The notes under the pieces: generated by a model | What the model was told of the DNA's origin: nothing | Seen by the model: the letters and a program-made list of their open reading frames with translations, nothing else | Database searches by the model: none | From: Phycisphaeraceae bacterium | Lineage (GTDB): Bacteria > Planctomycetota > Phycisphaerae > Phycisphaerales > UBA1924 | Length of the DNA: 64,000 nt | Direction: 5' to 3' | NCBI GenBank assembly: GCA_019636515.1 | Contig: JAHBXI010000001.1 | Coordinates: forward strand, 496,001-560,000 | Part shown: positions 36,429 to 44,867 of the stretch, one piece after another | Numbering within the stretch: position 1 is the stretch's first letter | How the letters are laid out: each line of letters starts with the position of its first letter | Program-made: the position numbers and the translations under genes

Positions 36429-37955
36429 ATGCGAACCGACGAAATCACCTCGGTATCCTCCGTTGTCCGTGACCGATGCCGCGCCCTGGGACTGGCCACG
36501 TTGCGCTGCGACTTGACGGGCCGGATCCTCGAACGCGACACGCACGCATCCGCGGCGCTGCTGGACACGCCGAGCGCGACCGATGAACTTCGCCGTGCGG
36601 CCTCTCGCTGGAGCGGCGAGGCGGCCCCCGGCCTGCACGAGATCGGTCCGGGAGCGTGGCTTTGCCCGGTGCCCGAAGGCACGGCACGCGCTCGCCGGGG
36701 ATACACGGTCGCGCTGTTTGCCGGGACATCGGGAAGCGTGGACGCCCGCCATGCGGCGGAGGTGATCCGCGCGTCCATGCGCTGGTCGTCCGAGGACGTG
36801 GCGCGCTCGCTCGACCAGGGAGATGCGCTGCGTGGAATGACCGATCAACTGACGGATTCGTACGAGACGCTCGACGCGCTGTACTCGATCGGCCGGTCGA
36901 TGCAGGGCCTGGAGGACCCGGCGTCGTTCATCGACGCGACGGTTCGCCGCCTGCACGCCTCGCTCCGCTTCCAGACCGTGTTCGCGCGGCTGTCGCCGAC
37001 CGACGACCCCGCGCCGGCCCTGCGCCGCCGGATGTTCGTGGCGGGACGACCTCCGGCAACACCGCAACGACTGGAGAGCGACCCCCTTGATTCGCTCTTG
37101 GCCGGGGAGGCAAAGCCCGGCTTCCGCATCGTCACCGGAGATGAGCGGCTCACCGACGATGATCACCCCGAGGCGTTGGTCATCCCGCTGGTCCGCGGGA
37201 GCGCCCGCATCGGTCTTCTCGCCGGGATGCGCAAGGAGGGCGACGACCCGGCGGTCAGCAGTTACGACATCCAGTTGATGGAATCGGCGGCGGGGTTCCT
37301 GGGCGCGTTCCTGGACAACGTGGCGGTGTACGAAGAGCAGCGACGGCTTTTCCTGGGCACCCTTCATGCCCTGACGGCCGCGATCGACGCGAAGGACCGG
37401 TACACCCGCGGCCATTCGGAGCGTGTCGCGCACCTCTCGACCCGGCTTGCGCTGGCGTCGGGCATGGACGCCGACCAGGCCCACCGGGTCTGGATCGCCG
37501 GGCTGGTCCACGACGTGGGCAAGATCGGAGTTCCCGAGGCGGTGCTCTGCAAGCAGGGCCGGCTCACCGACGAGGAATTCGACCACATCAAGCGCCACCC
37601 GCGCATCGGGCACCACATCCTCCGGGACCTGCGCCCCCTGGCCGATGTCCTCCCCGGCGTGCTGCACCATCACGAGAAGTTCGACGGCCGCGGCTATCCC
37701 GACGGCCTTTCGGGCGAGCGGATCCCCCACCTTGCGAGGATCATCGCCCTGGCCGATACCTTCGACGCCATGAGTTCGACCCGTTCGTACCGGCCCGCGA
37801 TGCCGAGGGACAAGGTCCTCGACGAGATCCGCCGCTGCGCGGGCACGCAGTTCGATCCCGGGCTTGCCGCGCTGTTCGTTGGCCTGGATTTCGCCGAATA
37901 CGACGCGATGGTAGACCGCGGCCGTGCCGACCAGACGTGGACCGCGGCGGCGTAA
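36429..37955 (+). CDS. GAF and HD-GYP cyclic-di-GMP phosphodiesterase
   Basis: 508 residues. An N-terminal uncharacterised region (1-120) and a GAF-like sensor (about 140-300) precede the HD-GYP domain (about 310-480), with HSERVAHLSTRLAL, the metal pair in GLVHDVGKIGVP, HHHEKFDGRGYPDGLSGERI and ADTFDAMSSTRSYRP. HD-GYP enzymes hydrolyse c-di-GMP to GMP, controlling the motile/sessile switch. All catalytic residues I can check are present. It converges on the pseudopilin operon, 18 bases from its last stop. Confidence 0.92.
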   Translation: MRTDEITSVSSVVRDRCRALGLATLRCDLTGRILERDTHASAALLDTPSATDELRRAASRWSGEAAPGLHEIGPGAWLCPVPEGTARARRGYTVALFAGTSGSVDARHAAEVIRASMRWSSEDVARSLDQGDALRGMTDQLTDSYETLDALYSIGRSMQGLEDPASFIDATVRRLHASLRFQTVFARLSPTDDPAPALRRRMFVAGRPPATPQRLESDPLDSLLAGEAKPGFRIVTGDERLTDDDHPEALVIPLVRGSARIGLLAGMRKEGDDPAVSSYDIQLMESAAGFLGAFLDNVAVYEEQRRLFLGTLHALTAAIDAKDRYTRGHSERVAHLSTRLALASGMDADQAHRVWIAGLVHDVGKIGVPEAVLCKQGRLTDEEFDHIKRHPRIGHHILRDLRPLADVLPGVLHHHEKFDGRGYPDGLSGERIPHLARIIALADTFDAMSSTRSYRPAMPRDKVLDEIRRCAGTQFDPGLAALFVGLDFAEYDAMVDRGRADQTWTAAA

Positions 37956-37973
37956 GGCCGCCCATCGCGCTGA

Positions 37974-39200
37974 TTACTCCACGCCGCGAGCGAATGTTGT
38001 CGAATCGACGCGGAACGAGCGGTCGGCAAAGCCCGTCGGGGAGCCGATCACGCGGCGGTGAAGGGCGACGACCGCGCCGGAATTGACGCTGATGCCGCCG
38101 CCGGCGACCAGCGCCCCCACCACCGACACCCGCTGGCCGAGCGTCACCGATCCCGTCGCGTGGATCAGCCCCTCAAGGATCGACGGGTAACGATCGAGGG
38201 TATCGGAGTCGGTCGCCCCTTTGTAGGGATTGCCCGCCGGGTTGAAGTTGCGAAAACTGCTCTCGATCAGGTCGAGCGCGATGGTGGTGATGGCCAGGTT
38301 TCCCGAGACCAGCAGAATCGGAAGCCCCTCTTCCCATTGGCTCCAGTAGACCGAGTTGGTGATCGAGACGCCGGACGTGTTGGTGACGACCAGCGTTGCC
38401 GTGATACGGCTGTCCTGGATCTCCAGCGAGTTTCCCCCGCAGTCGATCGAGTAGATCCCTCTGGGGTTGACCGTCCCGAAGGGGTTGGTCGCGCCGCTGA
38501 GCAGCGTTCGGCGGATCCTCCCGAAGTTGAGCGAGTTGTACGCGATCGGAGTCGCCTGGGCGGCGTACCGGGCGATCACGTCGGGGTCGGGCATCGTCCT
38601 GGCCGGGACAAACGTCATGGTCGATCCGGTGATCCCCGGTCCGCTTGCATCTCCGGACGAGTACACGTCCGACTTGACGGTCGAGGACGAGACGGAGACC
38701 GAGGTATTGCTGCCGATCGGGGAATCGCTGCGGACAATGCACCCGGTCATCGTGAGCGCCCCGGCGGCGTGCATCGCCCCGTCCAGGCACGTCCGATAGA
38801 GAGGGTCGAAATCAGCCCGGACGATGAGGACCTGGCGAGCGGAGCCGGCGCGGCCGACCCCGGTGAACCGCAGCGGGTGACGCACCGAGTTTGCAAGGTT
38901 GCCATCGTGGGGATCCGCGACCGTCGCGCTTGCGAACCCTCGCCCGATCGGCCGGTCGCTGAACAGCCCCGTGGCGGCCTGGGTCCTCCACGCGACGGTG
39001 TTCTCCGCGGATTGCATGGCCATCTCGATCGCGGACAGGGCCAATCGCCGTGCCTCGGCCTCGTCGGCGGCCAGGCGGGCGGATTCCGACACGGCGCGAT
39101 TCACCGCGATCGCCCCGATGGCCAGGACAAAGACCAGCGAGGAGGCCGACAGAACGACCAGGTACGAACTCCCGCGGCGATGGGCGGGGCGCCGGATCAT
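37974..39200 (-). CDS. PilX/GspK-position membrane-anchored protein of the pseudopilin operon
   Basis: 408 residues from the ATG at 39200, which has AAGGA 9 bases ahead and sits just past the preceding stop; starts at 39227 and 39257 also exist. The N-terminus (RRGSSYLVVLSASSLVFVLA) is a basic stretch and a hydrophobic helix like PilX/GspK, without the classic FTLIE motif. The rest is Ser/Thr/Asn-rich with repeating beta-strand patterns (NSLEIQDSRITATLVVTNTS, SVTLGQRVSVVGALVAGGGI) suggestive of a right-handed beta-helix. Last gene of the operon. Confidence 0.7.
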   Translation of the reverse strand: MIRRPAHRRGSSYLVVLSASSLVFVLAIGAIAVNRAVSESARLAADEAEARRLALSAIEMAMQSAENTVAWRTQAATGLFSDRPIGRGFASATVADPHDGNLANSVRHPLRFTGVGRAGSARQVLIVRADFDPLYRTCLDGAMHAAGALTMTGCIVRSDSPIGSNTSVSVSSSTVKSDVYSSGDASGPGITGSTMTFVPARTMPDPDVIARYAAQATPIAYNSLNFGRIRRTLLSGATNPFGTVNPRGIYSIDCGGNSLEIQDSRITATLVVTNTSGVSITNSVYWSQWEEGLPILLVSGNLAITTIALDLIESSFRNFNPAGNPYKGATDSDTLDRYPSILEGLIHATGSVTLGQRVSVVGALVAGGGISVNSGAVVALHRRVIGSPTGFADRSFRVDSTTFARGVE

Positions 39201-39205
39201 CACTT

Positions 39206-39760
39206 TCAGTTCCTTGCATTGTCCCATGCCCAACTCCTGACGAACTGGCACGTCCACCGCGTCGATGACCCGCGGGAGATGGTGATCGTGACCCTTTTGA
39301 CGCCCGACTCCAGCGTCGTGGGAACACCCGGATCGTCGGCGACAACACGCGTCACGGCGGTGCTCCTGGTCCAGCCCGTGGTGCGAGGGATCGTCATCCC
39401 CGAAGGGTCTTTCGGGGGCGATTCGGCCAGGCCGTTGTACTGGTCGATCGTGGCCAGGGTCGCCCGCGGGCCGGTGTGGGTGGTCGTGGGGATCGTTCCT
39501 CCCGATGTCGAGCCGTATCCCTTCCCGGCGATCTCTTCGGCCAGGTCGAGCGCCAGCGCGGCCGCGAGGGCGGACTCGCTGGTTCGCAGGCGATCCCGCG
39601 CCGAGTTGCCCGCCGCCGCCAGCGAGCCCGCGAGGAGTATGCCCACCAGGACCACGCAGACCGTGGCCTCGATCATCGAGAAGGCACGGCGCGCGAGGGC
39701 TGGCGTCCCGGCGCCTGACGGCGGGTGCTCTTGGCGGAGGCTGACCAATTGAACGGTCAT
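39206..39760 (-). CDS. minor pseudopilin, GspI/PilV-like
   Basis: 184 residues. A 28-residue leader ends in RRA before FSMIEATVCVVLVGILLAGS, a prepilin-type N-terminal helix with the essential Glu at position 5. The residue before the cleavage point is Ala rather than the usual Gly, which some prepilin peptidases tolerate. The ATG overlaps the preceding gene by 4 bases. A Trp/Arg-rich C-terminal region is unrecognised. Confidence 0.8.
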   Translation of the reverse strand: MTVQLVSLRQEHPPSGAGTPALARRAFSMIEATVCVVLVGILLAGSLAAAGNSARDRLRTSESALAAALALDLAEEIAGKGYGSTSGGTIPTTTHTGPRATLATIDQYNGLAESPPKDPSGMTIPRTTGWTRSTAVTRVVADDPGVPTTLESGVKRVTITISRGSSTRWTCQFVRSWAWDNARN

Positions 39761-40941
39761 TTCTTGCTTATCCCTATGCCCGCGCCGATCGATTCATCGC
39801 CCAGGAGAATTTCAGGCAGCGTGCCGATGAGGGGGAGAGAACCGGCGGCAACCGGGGACGCCGGCCGAGGATGCACGGGGGTAATGGCCCGAGCCTGTCC
39901 CCATCCCTTGACGGTCAACGCAACCTCGACGGTGTCGATGGTGTCCACCGTCGTGACGCCCGCGACCGGAGCCGTCACCCGGCCGAGGACCTCGATCACG
40001 AGGCTGTCGTCGGCCTGATGATTCCAGGTCGAGCCGTTGGTGGTAAACGAGAGATTAACCCCATCTTCCGCGATCGAGTCCGTAACGAAGAGCCCCATGC
40101 CGGCCGTTGGCGAGCCCCCGATCGAGAACGTGACCAGGCCGAGGTTGACGTTCACGGACAGGCTGTTGTTCGCGAGGACCAGGGCGACCCCATCGGTCGG
40201 CAGGAGCGAGGGCATCGACGAGAGAAACATCGCCCTCCATCCAAACGCACTTGGCATGGCGGCCTCGCTCAGCGTGGTCGCGGCGAGCGATGATCCCGAT
40301 GGCGTTCCCGTCGAATCCGTTCGGTACACCTGGAGGCGTAAGGTGCTGTTCACCGGGGCGTCCTGCTTGCACCACAGATTCACTCGTGTGACTCTCCACG
40401 AGGCCGCCTCGGGCGGCAGCGCGGGCCGAAACTTCTGAATAGCCACGGTTGATCCGTTGAACGGGAGTTCCGAGCCGCTGGTCTCGTAGCAGGCCGACAT
40501 GACATGTTCAGGGCCTTCGACGGGCGTGAGCGTCGTCACCTCGCGGCTGCCGACGGCGTAGGCCAGGGCGGCCGACGAAAGGCCCTGTGCGATCACGGTC
40601 GCCTCCCCGCCATTGAACGTGCGTGTCACGGAGATCAAGGGCGTCCCGGTGATCGCGTAGGTGATCGTCTCCGGCGCGTTATCTCCGGTCCGATCCGGCA
40701 CGGAGAAGGTAATCCCCGTGGCGGAGGCGGCGGTCACGGTGATCGCCTGAGAGATCTCCCCGGCCATCTCCCTGGCGGCGGATGTCGCCGAGGCGGCCCT
40801 GGCCTCGCTGGAATCGGGAGACGGGACCGCGCGGGCCGCGACCATCAGAGCCGACCCCACCGCCGCCATGAGTATCCCCATGATCGCGGTGGCGACGATC
40901 AGTTCAACGAGCGTGAATCCGCGGCGCATGGCGACGGGCAT
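39757..40941 (-). CDS. minor pseudopilin, GspJ/PilW-like, with extra beta-sandwich-like region
   Basis: 394 residues. A 7-residue basic leader precedes the canonical prepilin site RRG|FTLVELIVATAIMGILMAA. At 394 residues it is about twice normal size. Residues 180-320 (WRVTRVNLWCKQDAPVNSTL, TDSTGTPSGSSLAATTLSEA, LLPTDGVALVLANNSLSVNV) resemble the surface beta-sandwich repeats often called choice-of-anchor domains. This suggests a pilus or pseudopilus tip protein with a binding module. Confidence 0.8.
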   Translation of the reverse strand: MPVAMRRGFTLVELIVATAIMGILMAAVGSALMVAARAVPSPDSSEARAASATSAAREMAGEISQAITVTAASATGITFSVPDRTGDNAPETITYAITGTPLISVTRTFNGGEATVIAQGLSSAALAYAVGSREVTTLTPVEGPEHVMSACYETSGSELPFNGSTVAIQKFRPALPPEAASWRVTRVNLWCKQDAPVNSTLRLQVYRTDSTGTPSGSSLAATTLSEAAMPSAFGWRAMFLSSMPSLLPTDGVALVLANNSLSVNVNLGLVTFSIGGSPTAGMGLFVTDSIAEDGVNLSFTTNGSTWNHQADDSLVIEVLGRVTAPVAGVTTVDTIDTVEVALTVKGWGQARAITPVHPRPASPVAAGSLPLIGTLPEILLGDESIGAGIGISKK

Positions 40942-40948
40942 CGCGTCC

Positions 40949-41449
40949 TCATTTCTGCTCGAACGTCGGCGTGGCGGTGTTCTGGTTCACGCCGATGATC
41001 ACTCCCGCGGACCCCGATCGAAGTTCGACCTTCCCCGACTCGGTCGGAAGCCCGTGGCCGTTGTAGATCACGGCGTTGTCCGCTCCGAAGTTGATCGTGG
41101 TTATGCGAGAGAGGTAGGGTTCGTCCGAGAGAGACACCAGCCACGACACGGCCTCTCCGGCGGCATCGGCGCCGGAGACGGAGAGCCCCGCGGCGCTGAA
41201 CGTGACGGTCCACGGGCGGCTGGTCGCCCTGGCCAGGGAGGAGACCCTCGCCAGTTCCGATTTGACCCTGGCCCCGGCCTGAGAGGCCCGCTGGCGTCCC
41301 AGGACCGCCGAGAGCCTCGGAGCGGCGAGCGTGGCGGCAAGGCCCATGATCGCCACGACGATCACGAGTTCGACGAGACTGAAGGCTCGGGATGCGGAAA
41401 GGCCCCGGCACGGCGTTGGTGAGCCGTGGACGGGGCCTTGGTGCTTCAT
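40949..41449 (-). CDS. minor pseudopilin, GspH/FimT-like
   Basis: 166 residues from the ATG at 41449 (GGAGCAGG ahead; a TTG at 41473 is the alternative). A 21-residue leader ends RA before FSLVELVIVVAIMGLAATLA, the prepilin helix with Glu5. As in the GspI-like gene, Ala precedes the cleavage point. Residues 60-100 (SELARVSSLARATSRPWTVT) match the GspH pattern. It lies 24 bases after the major pseudopilin gene. Confidence 0.82.
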   Translation of the reverse strand: MKHQGPVHGSPTPCRGLSASRAFSLVELVIVVAIMGLAATLAAPRLSAVLGRQRASQAGARVKSELARVSSLARATSRPWTVTFSAAGLSVSGADAAGEAVSWLVSLSDEPYLSRITTINFGADNAVIYNGHGLPTESGKVELRSGSAGVIIGVNQNTATPTFEQK

Positions 41450-41473
41450 GGACCTGCTCCGGTTGAGATTCAA

Positions 41474-41950
41474 TCAGTACGTGTTGTACTTCTTGCCGGT
41501 GGAGGGGCTGACCTCGGCGTCGGCGCAGTTGGCGTAGATCAGTTTCGAGTGGGAGGTGCTGTAGATCCAGCCGGCGTCGTCGCCGAGCGAAGTGCCGATG
41601 GCGGTCTTGCCCTGGTTGGCGCCAACGGGCAGCGGCGGTACGTCACGCAGGTACGGCCCGTAGGCAACCTGACCCTCGGAGATGGTGGTGCTGCCCTGGA
41701 CGTTGGTCTGCTGGATGAGTTGCGCGGCCACGGTCGAGGCGGTGGGCAGGGTGCCGCCGTGCTCGTTGGTGAACATATCGATGGCGTTTCGCAGGACGGC
41801 GAGATTGCCGACCAGGGCCGATTCCTGGGCCCCCTGAGAACCCCGGCTCATGCGGGGAATCGCGATCGCGGCGATGATGCCGATGATCACGACGACAATG
41901 ACCAGTTCAATCAAACTGAAACCGCGGCGGATGCTCGGGGCTGATCGCAT
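41474..41950 (-). CDS. major pseudopilin, GspG/PilA-like
   Basis: 158 residues. The leader MRSAPSIRRG is cut before FSLIELVIVVVIIGIIAAIA, a textbook prepilin helix with Gly at -1 and Glu at +5. The globular part (ESALVGNLAVLRNAIDMFTN, then DDAGWIYSTSHSKLIYANCA) resembles GspG-type major pseudopilins. GGGAG is 8 bases upstream. A 129-base gap, with a GCGGCC/GGCCGC hairpin at 41983-42001, separates it from the machine genes and could hold its own promoter or a processing site raising its expression. Confidence 0.88.
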   Translation of the reverse strand: MRSAPSIRRGFSLIELVIVVVIIGIIAAIAIPRMSRGSQGAQESALVGNLAVLRNAIDMFTNEHGGTLPTASTVAAQLIQQTNVQGSTTISEGQVAYGPYLRDVPPLPVGANQGKTAIGTSLGDDAGWIYSTSHSKLIYANCADAEVSPSTGKKYNTY

Positions 41951-42079
41951 GTGGGCGCTCCCGTTTCAAAGGATGTGCTTTCGCGGCCGACGGGTGGCCG
42001 CCCGGGAGGTCTATCGACGGCCGGCGAGCGCGAGTTGAGTCCTGGTCAGACGTTGCGCGCCGCCCCGAGACAGCCGGCG

Positions 42080-42607
42080 TTATCGGCCCGGAGCCAGCAC
42101 GTCCCGGGTGATCGTGAGGCGCTCGCCCGCGAACTCGACGGTCACGTCGTGGCCCTCGACCGCGACCAGGGTGACGCCCGCCGAGGAAGTCTCGCCCAGC
42201 ACCACGATCTCCCCGTCGATCACGGCGGCGACCGACGCCCCACGCCCGACGATCCCGGTCACTCGCGGGAGCGCCCTCCGAGCCGCGCTCACACCCTCGG
42301 CCGCCGCCTCGGCCGCCGTCTCCGGCGGCGTGGTCCACGCGTCGGGAAGGGTGAAGGCATCGTCTACCCGTCCGATATCCTCCGCGGAGGCGATGGATTC
42401 GAGTCGGCGGGAGACCGACACGACCGTCGATGGCTTTCCCGCCGCGACTGCGGGCGTACCGGGGATCCCCGCCGCGGCGATTTCCGCGGGGAGGGCCGCG
42501 GAGACCGAGGACGGCCCGGAGCCGATCCACAGCCTGTCCACGCCCACGGCCGCCGCGCCGAGCCCGAGAATCGCCAGATAGGTACGCCGTTGCTTTGAGA
42601 GTCTCAC
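42080..42607 (-). CDS. GspC/PilP-like inner-membrane protein
   Basis: 175 residues: a single N-terminal membrane helix (AILGLGAAAVGVDRLWIG), an Ala/Pro-rich linker, and a C-terminal beta-domain (RVTGIVGRGASVAAVIDGEI, VLGETSSAGVTLVAVEGHDV) with the layout of the GspC/PilP homology region that contacts the secretin. The family match is inferred mainly from topology, domain pattern and position after PilO, so moderate confidence. Confidence 0.65.
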   Translation of the reverse strand: MRLSKQRRTYLAILGLGAAAVGVDRLWIGSGPSSVSAALPAEIAAAGIPGTPAVAAGKPSTVVSVSRRLESIASAEDIGRVDDAFTLPDAWTTPPETAAEAAAEGVSAARRALPRVTGIVGRGASVAAVIDGEIVVLGETSSAGVTLVAVEGHDVTVEFAGERLTITRDVLAPGR

Positions 42608-42656
42608 GCCCCAACTGGACGATTCACGGCGCGGCGGTCAAGGAGCACGCGCGAAA

Positions 42657-43235
42657 TCAGCCGCCGGGAACGGCCGCGGATTCGTCAGGCGCGGCATACC
42701 AGTCAAGATCAAACAGGAACGTCCCGGAATCGGCGTGCTCTCCCCGCCCCGCCTGCGTCGAGAAGCCATGGACCACCAGGTCCGGGAACCGGCCGTGCAG
42801 CAAGCCCAGGAATTCCGCGACCGACGAGTACCCGCCTTCACCGGTCATCGTGAGCCGCGTGACGATCGACTGGCGCACGGCGCGGGGCGCCGCGGGCACC
42901 ACCCTCGAAACCGTCAGCCCCGATTCGGAACCCAGTTCCACCAACTCCATCACTCGATGGTTGAGCCGTGACGCGGGCAGGAGCGTGACCCTGGATTCCT
43001 CGAGCCGGAGTTCGATGGCGGCCTGGTCCCGGCGAACCCGCTCGTTCGCGGAAACCGCCTCACGGGTCAGCGCGGACGTCTGCTCGATGGAACGGCGGAC
43101 GCTCTCGCGGTTGAGCAACTGCATGATCGGCGGCCCGACCCCGATCACGGCGGTCGCGGCGATGATCGCCGCCAGTCCGGCGAGTCCGACCGTGTCTTCC
43201 CTGGCCCATCCGGATGACTGGCGATCATCGTTCAC
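42657..43235 (-). CDS. PilO/GspM-like assembly protein
   Basis: 192 residues starting with GTG at 43235 (GGAGG 6 bases ahead), overlapping the preceding gene by 11 bases. One N-terminal membrane helix (VGLAGLAAIIAATAVIGVGP), a coiled coil (ESVRRSIEQTSALTREAVSA) and a ferredoxin-like periplasmic domain (QSIVTRLTMTGEGGYSSVAE) match PilO. It would pair with the PilN-like protein to link the cytoplasmic PilM ring to the outer parts. Confidence 0.78.
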   Translation of the reverse strand: MNDDRQSSGWAREDTVGLAGLAAIIAATAVIGVGPPIMQLLNRESVRRSIEQTSALTREAVSANERVRRDQAAIELRLEESRVTLLPASRLNHRVMELVELGSESGLTVSRVVPAAPRAVRQSIVTRLTMTGEGGYSSVAEFLGLLHGRFPDLVVHGFSTQAGRGEHADSGTFLFDLDWYAAPDESAAVPGG

Positions 43236-43857
43236 GGGACACCTCCGGTTTCTCCCCCCGCGGGGCCAGCCGGCAGGAGAACTCGAATTCCAGGAGTTCA
43301 CGGTCCTGCGACCGCACGGCATTGAGGCGTTCCTGGCGGACGGTGTCGAAGATCCCGACCCTCTCAAACGCCAGCGCCAGGGCGGTGAGGTCGCGCTGCC
43401 CCTGGGCGCGGCCGCGGATCGTGACGATGAAGGCCCCGTCGTCGGCGGGAGGTGACCCGGCCGGCGCGGAGGCCGGGACGGGCACCGGAGGGGCCTTTTT
43501 CAGTTCGACCGCATCGATCACCGTGCGATCAAGCCGTGATCGGGCGATCACCGCCAGGAGCGCCTTCCAGTTGGGGCGATCCGCCAACCCCCCGATCGCC
43601 GAAAGCCGTTGCTGGGCCGCGCCGAGCGATGCCCGGACGCGGTCTCCCTCGGCCGTGGCCAGCGTCAACCTCTCTCTCGCACGATCCAATTCGAGCGTAA
43701 GCCCCCTGGGATCTCGCAGCGAGGCGCGCACGGCGATCGAGGCAAGCACTCCCGCCGCCGACATGACCGCGCACGCCGCGATCCAACGCCGGCGGCGAGC
43801 ACGCACGCGCCGAGCAAAGAACACGCGAGTCGGCAGGAGATTGATCGCCACGCTCAT
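43225..43857 (-). CDS. PilN/GspL-like assembly protein
   Basis: 210 residues from the ATG at 43857, which overlaps the pilM-like stop by 4 bases. The start SVAINLLPTRVFFARRVRAR carries the conserved INLLP motif by which PilN binds PilM. A membrane helix, a coiled coil and a periplasmic domain with FIVTIRGRAQGQRDLTALAL follow. Confidence 0.88.
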   Translation of the reverse strand: MSVAINLLPTRVFFARRVRARRRRWIAACAVMSAAGVLASIAVRASLRDPRGLTLELDRARERLTLATAEGDRVRASLGAAQQRLSAIGGLADRPNWKALLAVIARSRLDRTVIDAVELKKAPPVPVPASAPAGSPPADDGAFIVTIRGRAQGQRDLTALALAFERVGIFDTVRQERLNAVRSQDRELLEFEFSCRLAPRGEKPEVSRER

Positions 43858-44867
43858 CGGTCTCCCTCCCCGTTCCAGAGCGACAGGCCTCGGGCGGCGC
43901 CGTCGCCCTGCGGGGCCTGCCTCCATGCGGCGTCCCCCGACGCGGCCATGTGCGCCATGAACCGCTCGGCAATCCAGGGTTCTCCCACCACGATCCGATC
44001 CATGAACTGATCGGAGTGGCCGTAGCGGTGACGGTGATACTGGACGGCCTGCGAGACGGCCCGTGCCGCGGCGCTCAGGCCCTCTCGAACCGCCCTGGCC
44101 ACGCGCGGGGCCGCAAACGACGCGGAACGCCGCTCACCCGTCCACTCGGAGGGGGCAATCCGGCACAGCACGGCGGCCACGGCCGGTTCGGCCCGGCACT
44201 CCTCGCAAACCCGTGCGACCATCTGCTGAACCGCCGACGGTGCGTCGCGATGCTCGATGACCACCCGGTCACCCCTGGCGACGATCACGGTGGACGCCGA
44301 GTAGCCCAGTTCGCAGATGATCCGCCAGTCGTCGCTGACCGTCCCGTCTGGACGAGTGCCCCGAGCCAGGGCGACGCCGCGCGCATCGATCGCGACGACT
44401 CGAAGTCCCGCCTCCGAAGCCGCCTCCTCCATCTCCAGCAGGGTCGAGGTCGGACACCCGATGGCCATCACCGGACGACCGTGACCGGGACGCTGCGGTG
44501 CGGGCACCTCCCACCAGGCCGATTCGATCTCCGCGGGCTCGACTCGGTGCTCACGGGCGAGTTCCATGCGGACGATCCGTGGTATCGGGGCGTCCGCGGC
44601 CTTGGCGGGCACCTCGACCGAGGCGCTGAAGCACGACTCGGCGGGGGCGGCGACCACGACGTCGGCGCCGACAAACCCGCGCCGAGCCAGCATCGAGGCG
44701 ACACGGGTGAACCGGCGTTGCCATCCCTCCGTCTCGCCGTGCGCCGAGGAAAGACGGAACCACCGCGGGCGGTCCCCGGCCCCTCCGGGGATCCGCTGGT
44801 ACGCCTCGATCGTCCCGGCGGTCATGTCCAGGCCGATGAGGCTCTGACGCCTCGGCGGGATGTTCAT
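43854..44867 (-). CDS. PilM-like actin-fold protein
   Basis: 337 residues, cytoplasmic, with the FtsA/PilM pattern SLIGLDMTAGTIEAYQ (phosphate 1), ADVVVAAPAESCF, an Asp-containing connect region VVAIDARGVAL and CELGYSASTVIVARGDRVV (phosphate 2). It also has RIVVGEPWIAERF near the end. PilM forms a cytoplasmic ring that binds the N-terminus of PilN. The ATG overlaps the gspF-like stop by 4 bases. Sequence identity to the family looks low, so the call leans on context. Confidence 0.75.
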   Translation of the reverse strand: MNIPPRRQSLIGLDMTAGTIEAYQRIPGGAGDRPRWFRLSSAHGETEGWQRRFTRVASMLARRGFVGADVVVAAPAESCFSASVEVPAKAADAPIPRIVRMELAREHRVEPAEIESAWWEVPAPQRPGHGRPVMAIGCPTSTLLEMEEAASEAGLRVVAIDARGVALARGTRPDGTVSDDWRIICELGYSASTVIVARGDRVVIEHRDAPSAVQQMVARVCEECRAEPAVAAVLCRIAPSEWTGERRSASFAAPRVARAVREGLSAAARAVSQAVQYHRHRYGHSDQFMDRIVVGEPWIAERFMAHMAASGDAAWRQAPQGDGAARGLSLWNGEGDR

